NCBI RefSeq assembly: GCF_039539445.1
Contig: NZ_BAABDD010000011.1
Coordinates: forward strand, 62,001-126,000
Length of the DNA stretch: 64,000 bases
Reading direction: 5' to 3'
DNA from: Salinactinospora qingdaonensis
Lineage (GTDB): Bacteria; Actinomycetota; Actinomycetes; Streptosporangiales; Streptosporangiaceae
A model generated the notes under the pieces. The model made no database searches. It was not told where the DNA came from and saw only the letters and a program-made list of their open reading frames with translations. This document shows, piece after piece, positions 1 through 8,768 of this stretch. Every line of letters starts with the position of its first letter. Within the stretch, counting starts at the first letter, position 1. The position numbers and the translations under genes are program-made.

Positions 1-19
1 CCTCCATTCCCATGGCTCG

Positions 20-94
20 GGGCGATTAGCTCAGTGGGAGAGCGCTACCTTGACACGGTAGAGGTCGCTGGTTCAATCCCAGCATCGCCCACCA
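20..94 (+). tRNA. tRNA-Val (anticodon GAC)
   Basis: A full cloverleaf is visible. The 7-bp acceptor stem pairs 20-26 with 84-90, the D arm is GCTC/GAGC, the anticodon stem is CTACC/GGTAG around loop TTGACAC (anticodon GAC, 52-54), and the T arm is GCTGG/CCAGC with loop TTCAATC. Discriminator A91 is followed by an encoded CCA (92-94). It decodes GUC/GUU valine codons. It stands alone here and is followed closely by a strong terminator. Confidence 0.97.
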
Positions 95-113
95 GCAGGA
101 CGTAGGTCCGGAC

Positions 114-173
114 AAGGTCTCTCCGTCCTCCCCAAGCGGGTTCGCGCTTGCGGAGGACGGAGAGACCTTTTTC
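114..173 (+). terminator. Rho-independent terminator of tRNA-Val
   Basis: An 18-bp perfect stem pairs 114-131 with 152-169. A second short stem (CAAGCG 133-138 with CGCTTG 145-150) sits inside, and a T tract ends the stem. It starts about 20 bases after the tRNA, so it most likely ends the tRNA transcript. The stem is unusually long for a tRNA terminator. Confidence 0.88.
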
Positions 174-339
174 TGTTCCTGCTTTCCGGGGAGGCGCCGG
201 TCGGATCAGGCTGGGCCCCAGCTCCCCGTTCAAAACGGAGTCGGCCCACCAGGCACGTGTGCCGCCGAGGGCGAGCAGGCCATCGAAACCTCTGGGGCCG
301 GAGATGGCACCCGCATGGTTGGGCGGAGCACATGTTCAT

Positions 340-1276
340 ACAAGAGTTTTCGATAATTTCTAATATTATAACCTCCCCCCGCTTGAACTTACCATGAAAT
401 GGAAAAGGGGGATGTTATTCCTTCACAAGATCGCCGCTGTCTATGCAATTCATCGCCAACGATATCCATCATGACACGCCGCTGAAACATTTTGTGGCAA
501 GTTGCCAACGATGGGAGCCTCACCGCAACGCAGCAGGGTTCACGCCAGTGTCACCTTGCCAGAACCACTGACCTGCCGCTGTCCGACGGCGCCACAGCAC
601 GGTAGGGCGGGACGGGCGCCCCAGGCAGGACCGCCGTATCGCAGCAGCGGTGGCTATAGGCCGACCACCATCATCGACTGGCCTAATTCACCAGGCCCGA
701 TACAGCGGTATTCTCGGCGCGGTCCCTTCGCAGCCAACGGTACCGCGATGCACAACCCCAGCACCGCGCATGCGTTTCAGTCGATCATGTTGGCCCTGAA
801 ACCGGGACGGCAATTTTCCATATAGGACGATCCGACACTTTTCTAGACCGACCGCGATCCCCTCACTGGACCGACTGAGAGCCTCTCCTAAAATTCCATG
901 ATCACCAAACGGTCGGCGTCTCCACGCAGCCGAAACCGACCAACACGGCAGCATGGAACGGGCACCCCGCCCCTGAAGCCGCAGTCACGGCAAGATCTGA
1001 CCGGAATCGCTGGTCACATCAAGAACACGGATTGCCGATCTTCCTCATCAGAGCAGCTCCGATGATCTGATTCCTGGCTATTTTTAGAAAAAATCCCAGC
1101 AGATGATCAAGTTTCTTATATCACACCCTCCCACTTTCAATGCCACCCTGAACTGCTTGTTTCACTTCCAACAACCGATCAAATACTTTCCATTTTTCTT
1201 GGCAAGCCCGGCTGGCTATTGGTAAAACTCTCCTACACAACAACCAGTTCAGGTCCAAATTGAATGGGAGGGCTCA
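340..1276. other. Gene-free stretch between tRNA-Val and transposase remnant
   Basis: I see no credible gene. Two parts are clearly AT-rich against the background (about 335-480 and 1070-1260). A 12-bp inverted repeat with one mismatch (368-379 with 407-418, arms ATAACCTCCCCC and GGGGGATGTTAT) could form a hairpin of about 50 bases. The location beside a tRNA and next to a dead transposase suggests an insertion-prone spot, but I did not find a repeated tRNA end that would mark an attachment site. Confidence 0.5.
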
Positions 1277-1346
1277 ATGATCACTCCGCAACGTAATCAA
1301 CCAAGTTCAAAGAGAACGATCCAGGCGAGCCCCTCGGCGGTGGACG

Positions 1347-2462
1347 ATGCCCAAGTTCACGGCATTCGCCGAGCACGTCTTCCAGCATCTGCCGCGCATC
1401 GAGCAGCGCACCACAGCGGCCTCCTACATCCAGGGAATCCTCACCACCCCCGACAAGAAGTCGATCAACCGAGCCGCCGACGCCTTGGGCCTGTCCGGAG
1501 CGGCACGCCACGCCCTGCGCCACTTCATCAACGACAACCCCTGGCCCTGGGACGACGTTCGCCAGGAGTTGGCCAGGTGAATCTGTCAACGCGAGACCGT
1601 GCACGCCTGGGTACTGGTACCCGTGTTCATCCCCAAACGAGGTGCGAAGTCGGCCGGCGTGCACAAGGCGTTCGTTTCGATCATCGAACGTGCCCTCAAC
1701 TGCCAGATCGGGATCGGCCTGTTCCCGGCCACCGCCGACCGCACCATCCCGGTCGACTGGCGGCTGATGCTGCCGCGCCAGTGGCTGCAAGACGCCGAAC
1801 TATGCCGACAGGCTCGCATCCCCGAGGACGCCAAGCCCCTCTCGTTGTGGTCGTCCATGCTCGACCTGAGAGACACGCTCTCGGGCCACCACGTCGGCAG
1901 TCCCGCCCCGCTCATCGCCAAAGTGTGTACGCCCGCCGACGCCCGGGGACTGGTAACCGGACTGACACAGCGACAGCAGAGTTTCACCGTCACCGTGCCT
2001 GAACGGGTCCCTTTCTTCGCCGGCTCACCGTTTCCCGAGGGCGCACGGGGCTCCCTGTCCCAGTACTCGGCGTTGGACGTGCTCAGCGGCACCAACCGGC
2101 CCGGCACCCGACACCACGCCTCTCCGCTGCTGGAGGGCCCCGCCGACAACCAGCGCCTAGCCGAGCGCTCCGGTGACTCCCGCGCCACGCAAACCCACCG
2201 ACTGTTCGCCGAGTGACTGCCGGGAGCGGCCTCACCGACCCAAACATGGCTAACGAACATGGCCTCCCAGCCGGTGGAAGAACTGTTCAAGCTCGCGGCT
2301 TCGCACCGGCGCGCGCTGCAAACGGTGGACGACCTGCGCGACAGCTTCGGCTTCCTCGACTTTGAGGGGCCTACCTTCCCCGGTTGCCACCACCACGCCA
2401 CACTGGTGTCGGCCGCCTACTGTGTCAGCAACCTTTCCGCTCGCGCCGCCTTTGCAGCCTGA
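1347..2462 (+). pseudogene. IS701-family transposase, inactivated by two in-frame TGA codons
   Basis: All three pieces lie in one frame: 1347-1580 (N-terminal helical part, with FAEHVFQHLP and LTTPDKKSINR), 1599-2216 (catalytic core, VHAWVLVPVFIPKRG and PVDWRLMLPRQW), and 2259-2462 (C-terminal LDFEGPTFPGCHHHATLVSA). These blocks are characteristic of the IS701-like transposases of actinomycetes. The frame is broken only by TGA at 1578-1580 and 2214-2216. From memory of the family, both positions normally hold Trp (ELARW and FAEWLP), so each is a TGG to TGA change; a third conserved Trp (FPGW) has become Cys. No clear terminal inverted repeats were found. Dead transposase is by far the likeliest reading. 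Confidence 0.85.
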
Positions 2463-2506
2463 TTCGACAATTCGGCGCGCTGGCGTAGGCGGCCCGGTCA
2501 CCGGCC

Positions 2507-3424
2507 TTACGGGTGTGCCTGCGCCTGCCCGTCTCGTTGGCCACGGGCGTTGTCACGCTTGTGACGGGCGGCGGTGTCGGCGACGGCGCCGCCCAGCAGT
2601 CGCAGGGCGCCCTCCGAGGCGCTTCCCGGCTCAGCACTGTAGGCGATGATGCGCTGGCCTGGACTTCCCGGGATTTGAAGCGTCTCGAAGGCCAACTCCA
2701 TCGTGCCCACCGTCGGATGGTGCAACCGCTTGGTGCCAGAGGTACACGTGCGCACGGGATGGCGAGTCCAGCGCTCGGCAAAGGCCGGGCTTTGCATCGT
2801 GAGCTGCCCGATCAGCTCGGCCAGCCGCCGGTCGTCGGGGTAGCGCCCAGCGGTGAGGCGCAGGGAAGCCACGGCCAAGGCGGCCTCCTCGGCCCAGTCG
2901 GTGTAGAGCTCGTGGAAGTGCTCGTCCAAGAAGAGCAACCGCGTCAGATTGGGACGGCGCTCTGGCGCGTCGACGCTGTCGAAGTCGAGGTGGCCCGCCA
3001 GCAGCGCGTGGCCGAGCGGGTTCCATGCGAGTACGTCGTTACGCCGGTCCAACACCAGCGCAGGCACGTCGGCCATGGCGTTGATGAGCTGGCGGGCCGA
3101 GGAGCTGGCATGCTCTGGGCACAGGGAGCCAGGGGCAACGCAGCGTCCGGGAGCGGCCAGGTTCATCAGGTGCGCGGTCTCGTCCTCGTCGAGCCGCAAG
3201 GCCTGGGCGATCGCGTTGAGAACCTCCTGGGATGCGCTGTTGCTGCGCCCCTGCTCCAGCCGGGTGTAGTGAGTGACGCTCACCCCGGCCAGCATGCACA
3301 GTTCTTCCCTGCGCAGTCCAGGTACACGGCGCCGATCACCGTAGGGGACGAGCCCGACGTCTTCGGGAAGCAGGGCCGCGCGGCGGTTTTTGAGGAAATT
3401 GCCCAGCTCGGATGCGGGGGGCAT
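2507..3424 (-). CDS. XRE-family regulator with MmyB-like ligand-binding domain
   Basis: A 305-aa DNA-binding regulator. Residues about 1-75 form a helix-turn-helix of the XRE type (PGLRREELCMLAGVSVTHYTRLEQG). The remainder matches the MmyB-like domain, which binds a small, often fatty-acid-like ligand (PALVLDRRNDVLAWNPLGHALL). Start chosen at 3424 because a purine-rich AGAGAGGGA lies just upstream and the protein then begins MPPASELGNFLK, the usual start of the family; the longer frame to 3523 adds only low-complexity sequence. It is divergent from a DHA2 efflux pump, with a 31-bp palindrome in between, so it most likely represses that pump and itself. Confidence 0.9.
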   Translation of the reverse strand: MPPASELGNFLKNRRAALLPEDVGLVPYGDRRRVPGLRREELCMLAGVSVTHYTRLEQGRSNSASQEVLNAIAQALRLDEDETAHLMNLAAPGRCVAPGSLCPEHASSSARQLINAMADVPALVLDRRNDVLAWNPLGHALLAGHLDFDSVDAPERRPNLTRLLFLDEHFHELYTDWAEEAALAVASLRLTAGRYPDDRRLAELIGQLTMQSPAFAERWTRHPVRTCTSGTKRLHHPTVGTMELAFETLQIPGSPGQRIIAYSAEPGSASEGALRLLGGAVADTAARHKRDNARGQRDGQAQAHP

Positions 3425-3537
3425 TGAATCCCTCTCTCTGTGGAGTTGGCAGGTCCGGCTGACCGCCACCGGCCCGGAGTGGGCCGGCCTGCTCGTGAAA
3501 ACGCCGCCGCCGCACTGTCCCATCCCGACGTGAGACG

Positions 3538-3568
3538 CGCAGGGTAGTCACGTCATGACTACCCTGCG
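3538..3568. promoter_or_regulatory. 31-bp palindromic operator between XRE regulator and DHA2 pump
   Basis: Perfect 13-bp arms CGCAGGGTAGTCA (3538-3550) and TGACTACCCTGCG (3556-3568) flank a 5-base spacer. The site lies 114 bases upstream of the regulator start and 93 bases upstream of the pump start, where a dimeric helix-turn-helix regulator would be expected to bind. Confidence 0.75.
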
Positions 3569-3660
3569 GTGAGCTATTCAATACGGAGTCCTAGCTGCCC
3601 CCCGTCGAAGGCGCGACGGTTTTCTCGTCGGCGAAGACAACCGAGAGGAAGACCATCGCC

Positions 3661-5097
3661 ATGTCGGCGAAGACGGAAACGGCCGCCACTGGCGTCCATG
3701 AAGCTCCCCCCACCCGGTTGACCCCCCGCTTGCGGGTCGTCTTGGTGGTGCTGTTGTCCGCACAGTTCATGCTGGCCGTGGACTTCTCCATCCTCAACGT
3801 CGCGTTGCCGATCATCGGCAACGGCTTGGGATTCACACTGGCCAATCTACAGTGGATCACCACCTCGTTCGCGCTGTGCGCGGCCGGGTTCACCCTACTG
3901 TTCGGGCGCATCGCCGACCTGTTCGGGCGTAGGCGGCTGTTTCTCTCCGCCCTGGCGGTGCTGGGGCTGGCCTCTCTGGTGGGCGGCCTCGCGACCACCC
4001 CCGAGGTCCTCATCGTCGCCCGCGTCTTCCAGGGGTTGGCCACCGCAGCAATGACCCCCGCCGGGTTGTCGCTACTGACCACCTCCTTTCCCGAAGGGCC
4101 GCTGCGGGACAAGGCGCTGGGGCTCAACGGGGCCCTAATGTCGGCCGGGTTCACCACTGGCGCGATCCTCGGTGGGCTGCTGACCGATCTGCTGTCGTGG
4201 CGCTGGGCGTTTTTCATCAACGTCCCGGTCGCCGTCATCGTGCTGATCGTGGCCCCCATCGTGATCAAGGAATCGCTGCCCCAGGACCGGCCCAAGCTCG
4301 ACGTACCGGGCGCCCTGCTGGTGACGGCCGGTCTGCTGTCGGTCGTCTTCGGTTTGACACAGGCCGGTGAGGCGGGCTGGGGCTCGTCGATGGCGCTGGG
4401 GCCGATCGTGCTCGGCGCAGCGCTGCTGGTGGTGTTCTACCTGGTCGAGCGGAAGGTTGCCGCACCGCTGGTGCCGATCGGGGTCCTGCGCCGCCGCACG
4501 GTGGCTTGGGGCAACGTCGCCGGACTTATCGCTTTCCTCACCGAGACCTCATTGGTGTTCCTGATGACCCTGTACGTGCAGCGGGTCCTCGGATTCACGC
4601 CGCTGGCCGCGGGGGTGTCCTTTGCGGTGCTCGGCGTGGGCACCGTGTTGGGCGGCACCTTCGCGCCTAAGGTCATCGGTGCCAGCTCCCCCAAGACCAC
4701 GCTGATATTGGGCGGCGTCGTGCAGGCCGTGTCCACCTTCGCCCTACTAGGGCTGGGAACCACGCAGGCGACCATGTGGCTGCTACTGGCGGTCACGTTC
4801 CTGGGCGGTGTGGGCAACATGTTCGTGATCGTCGGATTCATGGTCACCGCAACCTCGGGTCTTCCCGATAACGAGCAGGGGTTGGCCACCGGGCTGGCCA
4901 CCATGACCCAGCAGGTCGGCATCACCATGGGCACGCCGATCATGAGCGCCATCGCCAACTACGCGATCGTGGGCGCCGGAGCCGTGGCGATCCTGGACGG
5001 ACTGAGCGTGGCGGTGGCCGCCAACGCCGCGATCGTCCTGCTCGCTGTCCTCACCAGCGCACTGTTCCTGAAGCGTCCCCAGCAGGCCGCCGCATGA
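3661..5097 (+). CDS. DHA2-family MFS multidrug exporter (14 TM)
   Basis: A 478-aa integral membrane drug:proton antiporter. The DHA2 signature in TM1 is clear (MLAVDFSILNVALP), motif A follows TM2 (LFGRIADLFGRRR), and motif C is GALMSAGFTTGAILGG before SWRWAFFINVP. Hydrophobic segments continue to the end, consistent with 14 spans. A GAGAGGAAG ribosome site precedes the ATG. Divergent from the XRE regulator and overlapping the truncated esterase by ATGA, it heads a regulated export unit. The substrate cannot be read from the sequence. Confidence 0.93.
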   Translation: MSAKTETAATGVHEAPPTRLTPRLRVVLVVLLSAQFMLAVDFSILNVALPIIGNGLGFTLANLQWITTSFALCAAGFTLLFGRIADLFGRRRLFLSALAVLGLASLVGGLATTPEVLIVARVFQGLATAAMTPAGLSLLTTSFPEGPLRDKALGLNGALMSAGFTTGAILGGLLTDLLSWRWAFFINVPVAVIVLIVAPIVIKESLPQDRPKLDVPGALLVTAGLLSVVFGLTQAGEAGWGSSMALGPIVLGAALLVVFYLVERKVAAPLVPIGVLRRRTVAWGNVAGLIAFLTETSLVFLMTLYVQRVLGFTPLAAGVSFAVLGVGTVLGGTFAPKVIGASSPKTTLILGGVVQAVSTFALLGLGTTQATMWLLLAVTFLGGVGNMFVIVGFMVTATSGLPDNEQGLATGLATMTQQVGITMGTPIMSAIANYAIVGAGAVAILDGLSVAVAANAAIVLLAVLTSALFLKRPQQAAA

Positions 5098-5699
5098 CAT
5101 GGCAACGCTCGGGGCTGCTTCCCGAGAGCCTGCGAGCCGGCCGGAAATCGGCCAGTGACTGGCGGCCGATCGAGATCGCGGGCAAAGCGGGAACGGTGGG
5201 AGCGCGGCTGTACATCCCGACCCGCCCCCACGCGGGCTGGTTGGTCTGGGCCCATGGTGGGAGCTGGCAGGGCGGGTCGGTCGAAGGGTGGCACCACGCC
5301 ACGGTCGAGCTCGCGCGGAACTCGGGGTGGCTGGTGGTCAGCGTCGACTACCGGCTCGCCCCCCGCCACCCCCACCCCGCGCCCGTGGCCGACGTGCTGG
5401 CCGCGCTGTCATGGGTGCGCAGTGTGGCCGGAGACAGCGGCACACCCGCCCCCGTGGCGGTGGGTGGAGACAGCGCCGGAGGCACAATCGCCGCGACCGC
5501 CGCCGTAGCAGCGCGTGACGCCGAGGATCAGGGGGCGGGGCCGGCTCAGGCGCCGGGTCCGTGGCGGCGCAGCGCGTCGGCCAGCGGGGCGAGTTGGGGG
5601 TCGCGTTCGGCGGTGCGCAAGATCTCGGCGAGGGCGGCGTCGTTGGTGGGGCGGGCCTCGGCCAGCAGCCGGTGTCCGGCCTCGGTGACGGAGGTGTAG
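5094..5699 (+). pseudogene. HSL-type alpha/beta hydrolase (esterase), C-terminally truncated
   Basis: The start overlaps the pump stop codon (ATGA), so it was translationally coupled. The first ~145 residues match hormone-sensitive-lipase-type esterases: oxyanion motif HGGSW, SVDYRLAPRHPHPAP, and the nucleophile elbow GGDSAGG. After about position 5530 the similarity stops and the frame runs antisense through the marR coding region. Family members are about 300 residues and carry the catalytic Asp and His in the missing half, so the product should be inactive. The simplest explanation is a deletion or rearrangement that joined this gene to the marR-MFS unit. Confidence 0.8.
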
Positions 5700-6007
5700 A
5701 TACCGCGTCGGTCGGTGTCGCACAGGACCCGGCTGAGCAGACCGCGGTTTTCCAGCCGGTTGACCAGGCGGGTGGTGGCGCTCTGGCTGAGGACGATGGC
5801 CTCGGAGAGTTCGCTCATCCGCATCTTGGCCCCCTGGCGCTCACTCAGGGCCGCGAGGACGGAGAACTCGCGACTGCTGATGCCGTGGGCAGCCTGGAGC
5901 GCCTGCTCGACGTGGGCCTCGATGGTGTTGTGCAGCAGCGAGAGGACGCACCACCCCTGGGCGAGAGCCGACCCCGAGGTCTCTTCCTCGACAGCCGCGC
6001 CTTCCAT
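5546..6007 (-). CDS. MarR-family transcriptional regulator
   Basis: 153 residues with a winged helix-turn-helix. The dimer helix is AQGWCVLSLLHNTIEAHVEQAL, the recognition region is MSELSEAIVLSQSATTRLVNRLENRGLL, and the wing is CDTDRRGIYTSVTEAG. The start at 6007 (MEGAAVEEE) was preferred over the upstream frame to 6148 because a GGGAG site precedes it and the extension lies in AT-rich promoter DNA. It is divergent from a DHA1 MFS pump, the classical arrangement of a MarR repressor with its target. Its 3' end lies against the broken esterase. Confidence 0.92.
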   Translation of the reverse strand: MEGAAVEEETSGSALAQGWCVLSLLHNTIEAHVEQALQAAHGISSREFSVLAALSERQGAKMRMSELSEAIVLSQSATTRLVNRLENRGLLSRVLCDTDRRGIYTSVTEAGHRLLAEARPTNDAALAEILRTAERDPQLAPLADALRRHGPGA

Positions 6008-6168
6008 AACGATTCTCCCGTGCGTTCGCGTCCTGTGCCGCCCCAGCTCATGGGCACCCCTTCCAGGATAACCCCACACACAAATACCTGCGCTTGCAAA
6101 TAATACGCTTCTGCATATATTTTTTACGCTTACAACCAGCGTGCACAACTTCTATGTTGGGACCCCCT
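6008..6168. promoter_or_regulatory. Divergent marR / MFS promoter region
   Basis: This short AT-rich gap must carry both promoters. The pentamer CGCTT recurs at 6091, 6106 and 6127, each time followed by an A/T- or CA-rich stretch (for example CGCTTGCAAATAA and CGCTTACAACC). These are plausible half-sites for the MarR dimer, but I see no perfect palindrome. Confidence 0.45.
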
Positions 6169-7359
6169 ATGCCACTTGCACTGTGGGCACTGGCGATCGG
6201 AGCCTTCGGGATCGGGACCACCGAGTTCGTCGTCGCCGGCGTCCTACCCGGCGTCATCGACGAGTTCGGTGTTTCGGTATCGACCGGTGGCTACATGGCC
6301 ACCGGCTACGCCACCGGCGTATTCATCGGAGCCCCGCTGACCACCGCCCTCGGCACCCGCGTCGAACGCAAGCACATGCTCGCCGCCCTGATGGGCCTAT
6401 TCATCCTCGGCAACATCACCACCGCCCTCGCGCCCGCCTTCGGCGTGGTGCTGGTAGGACGGGTAGTGGCCTCCCTGACCCACGGCGCCTTCTTCGGCAT
6501 CGGGTCCGTGGTCGCCGCCGAACTCGTCGGCCCGAAGAAGGGCGCCAGCGCCATCGCGTTCATGTTCAGTGGGTTGACGCTAGCCAACGTCGTGGGCGTG
6601 CCCGCTGGGACGCTGTTGAGCCAGCACACCGACTGGCGCACGACTTTCGGCGCCATCGCCCTGCTGGGGGTGATCGGCCTGCTCGGCGTCCTCGCCCTCG
6701 TCCCCCGCGGTTCCCGCCCCGAGGGGGCACGCCTGCGTCCCGAGGTGGCGGCGCTGCGCAACCCGCAGGTGCTGCTGGCGATGGGGATGACCGTGCTCGG
6801 CTTCGGCGGCGTCTTCGTCTCCATCACCTACGTGGCCCCCATGCTCACCGACGTCGCCGGCTTCAGTGAGTCCGGTGTGACCTGGGTGCTCGTGCTGTTC
6901 GGCCTGGGGATGGTGGTAGGCAACTCCCTGGGCGGGCGCTTCGCCGACAAGGCCCTGATGCCGATGCTCTACGTCGCGCTGGTATCGCTGTCACTGGTGC
7001 TGCTGGTGTTCACCTGGGGCGCCCACAGCACGATCGTCGCCCCGATCTGTGTCTTCCTGGTCGGCGGTTTCGGGTTCGCGACCGTGCCGCCGCTACAGAA
7101 GCGGGTCATGGACAAGGCGTCGGCGGCCCCGACGCTGGCCTCAGCGATCAACATCGGCTTCTTCAACCTCGGCAACGCCATCGGCGCGTGGCTCGGCGGG
7201 CTGGCCATCGCTTTCGGATTCGGTCTGACCTCCCCCAACTGGGTGGGCGCGCTGCTGCCGGTGGGAGCGCTGGGGCTGGCCGCGCTGTCGGCGGCGCTGG
7301 ACCGCCGCGACGCCCGCCGCGTCGAACGCGCCGCCACGATCTCGACCTCTCGTGGCTGA
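6169..7359 (+). CDS. DHA1-family MFS transporter (AraJ/sugar-efflux type)
   Basis: 396 residues, 12 predicted spans. The opening LWALAIGAFGIGTTEFVVAG is typical of the AraJ/YdhP/chloramphenicol-exporter branch of MFS pumps. A loop with TRVERKHML takes the place of motif A, and GVPAGTLLSQHTDWRTTF is the motif C region. Start set at 6169 so that the protein begins at TM1; the longer frame from 6094 adds a segment that overlaps the promoter. Export of a drug-like compound is likely, under control of the divergent MarR. Confidence 0.9.
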   Translation: MPLALWALAIGAFGIGTTEFVVAGVLPGVIDEFGVSVSTGGYMATGYATGVFIGAPLTTALGTRVERKHMLAALMGLFILGNITTALAPAFGVVLVGRVVASLTHGAFFGIGSVVAAELVGPKKGASAIAFMFSGLTLANVVGVPAGTLLSQHTDWRTTFGAIALLGVIGLLGVLALVPRGSRPEGARLRPEVAALRNPQVLLAMGMTVLGFGGVFVSITYVAPMLTDVAGFSESGVTWVLVLFGLGMVVGNSLGGRFADKALMPMLYVALVSLSLVLLVFTWGAHSTIVAPICVFLVGGFGFATVPPLQKRVMDKASAAPTLASAINIGFFNLGNAIGAWLGGLAIAFGFGLTSPNWVGALLPVGALGLAALSAALDRRDARRVERAATISTSRG

Positions 7360-7382
7360 CCCCGGGTCATCCCACGGGGTCA
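7357..7382 (+). terminator. Stem-loop at the end of the MFS gene
   Basis: TGACCCCG (7357-7364, including the stop codon) pairs perfectly with CGGGGTCA (7375-7382). No T tract follows, so it may be a weak or factor-assisted terminator. Confidence 0.45.
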
Positions 7383-7746
7383 AGCGGACGAACGTAGGTG
7401 CCAAAGAATGACTGACGTCGGAGCCGACTCCTGCGCACCGGCAACCGCCTGCTACGTCTAGCTGTCACGAGAGGTTCGTCGAAGGCTTCGACGGGGGTGC
7501 GCTAGTCCCGCGGGGCCAGTCGATGCCCACAGCGGGAAAAGGTGTCCGACGGTGGCCACATCGGCCTCGCAGGCGCGACGGAACTCGTCGGTGCCGGTAG
7601 CGACGGCGCGCTCGGGAGGCTCCGGGGAACTCAAGGGGCTTGAACAACCCCACTGGATTTGTCTTCCAATACCAGTCTAGGGTTGTGGACACATGCCGCA
7701 GTGCAACTGTACGGCTACCTCATGCCCCAAGTACCCAGGGAGAGGG
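7383..7746. other. Intergenic stretch before azlC
   Basis: No convincing gene. The right end (about 7650-7745) should hold the azlC promoter. ACTGG and CCAGT flank a 15-base spacer near 7651-7675 (ACTGGATTTGTC to CCAATACCAGT). They resemble the CCAGT/ACTGG arms of the palindrome in front of the MocR gene, so this may be a second, looser binding site for that regulator. Confidence 0.4.
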
Positions 7747-8451
7747 ATGACCACGACCAAACAAGCGCGGGAGGCCGTGCGGCTCACCGCCCCGGTCGCG
7801 ATGGCCTATGTTCCGTTGGGCCTGGCCTTCGGCGTCTTGGTGGTGAAGAGCGGGATCGCCTGGTACTGGGCCCCGTTGTCGGCTGTACTGATCTTCGCCG
7901 GCTCGATCGAGTTCCTGACGGTCAGCCTCATCGCGGGAGGCGTGCCTTTCGTGCAAGTGGCCGCCACCGCCTTTGTCGTCAACTTCCGGCATATCTTTTA
8001 CGGCTTGACGTTTCCGCTGGAAAGGATTCGCGACCGCCTGGCCAAGATCTATGGCGTGTGGGCGCTGACAGACGAGACGTATGCCATCACATCCGCCGGC
8101 GAAGGAGCGGCGCTGAACGGATTCCAGATCACGGTCCTGCAACTCGTCAGCCATTTCTGGTGGGCCGGTGCCGCGTTCACGGGGGCGCTCGTCGGCTCGA
8201 TCATCCCCGGTTACATCGTCGGATTCGGATTCGCCCTGACGGCGATGTTCGTGACCCTGCTGGTCGATTCGCTCCGCAACAATCCCTCGGCTTTTCAGAT
8301 CGCAGCCGCACTCAGCAGCGTCCTCGTGGCGGTGATCGCCGACGCGTTCTTCCCCAACTGGTTCCTGATCTCGGGACTCGCGGCCTACCTGGTGCTCATG
8401 ACGGGACGCTATTTCATGACCTCCACCAACCGCCGTAAGGAGCTGGTATGA
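7747..8451 (+). CDS. azlC: AzlC-family branched-chain amino acid exporter, large subunit
   Basis: 234 residues, membrane protein. The family pattern is clear: PVAMAYVPLGLAFGVL, FAGSIEFLTVSLIAGG, FVVNFRHIFYGLTFP, DETYAIT. AzlC and AzlD together export branched-chain amino acids or analogues. The start at 7747 follows an AGGGAGAGG site; the frame upstream to 7693 has no membrane or family sequence. It overlaps azlD by ATGA. Confidence 0.93.
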   Translation: MTTTKQAREAVRLTAPVAMAYVPLGLAFGVLVVKSGIAWYWAPLSAVLIFAGSIEFLTVSLIAGGVPFVQVAATAFVVNFRHIFYGLTFPLERIRDRLAKIYGVWALTDETYAITSAGEGAALNGFQITVLQLVSHFWWAGAAFTGALVGSIIPGYIVGFGFALTAMFVTLLVDSLRNNPSAFQIAAALSSVLVAVIADAFFPNWFLISGLAAYLVLMTGRYFMTSTNRRKELV

Positions 8452-8768
8452 ATCAGCAGGCCCTGATGGTGATCTTGACCATCAGCGCGGTCACGATGGC
8501 CCTGCGCGTCGTGCCCTTCGTCGCTCTCGACGTCCTCCGCGAAAACCTCTACCTGCGTTACCTCGGCCGAGTCATGCCGGTGGGGGTCATGACCCTGCTC
8601 GTGGCCTACTCCCTCCGCGAGACCGACTTCCTCACCTTTCCCTACGGCATTCCCGAGATCGGCATCGCGGTCGCCTCCGGTCTGCTTTACTGGAAGACCA
8701 AGGCTTCCCTGTTGTCGATCGGGACCGGCCTCATCGCCTATGTGCTGCTTGCTTCCTTCGTGCTCTAG
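8448..8768 (+). CDS. azlD: AzlD-family exporter, small subunit
   Basis: 106 residues with three or four hydrophobic segments (ALMVILTISAVTMALRVVPFV, VMPVGVMTLLVAYSL, LSIGTGLIAYVLLASFVL). Length and order fit AzlD, the small partner of AzlC. It is translationally coupled to azlC (ATGA overlap at 8448). Its last codons overlap the end of the convergent MocR gene by 4 bases. Confidence 0.92.
   Translation: MNQQALMVILTISAVTMALRVVPFVALDVLRENLYLRYLGRVMPVGVMTLLVAYSLRETDFLTFPYGIPEIGIAVASGLLYWKTKASLLSIGTGLIAYVLLASFVL

Noticed and set aside
1277..2002. 241-codon plus-strand frame overlapping the transposase remnant
   Set aside because: Arg/Pro-rich translation in the wrong frame; the transposase homology lies in the frame of 1347.
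7465..7692. 75-codon minus-strand frame upstream of azlC
   Set aside because: It covers the azlC promoter, has no ribosome site and matches no family.
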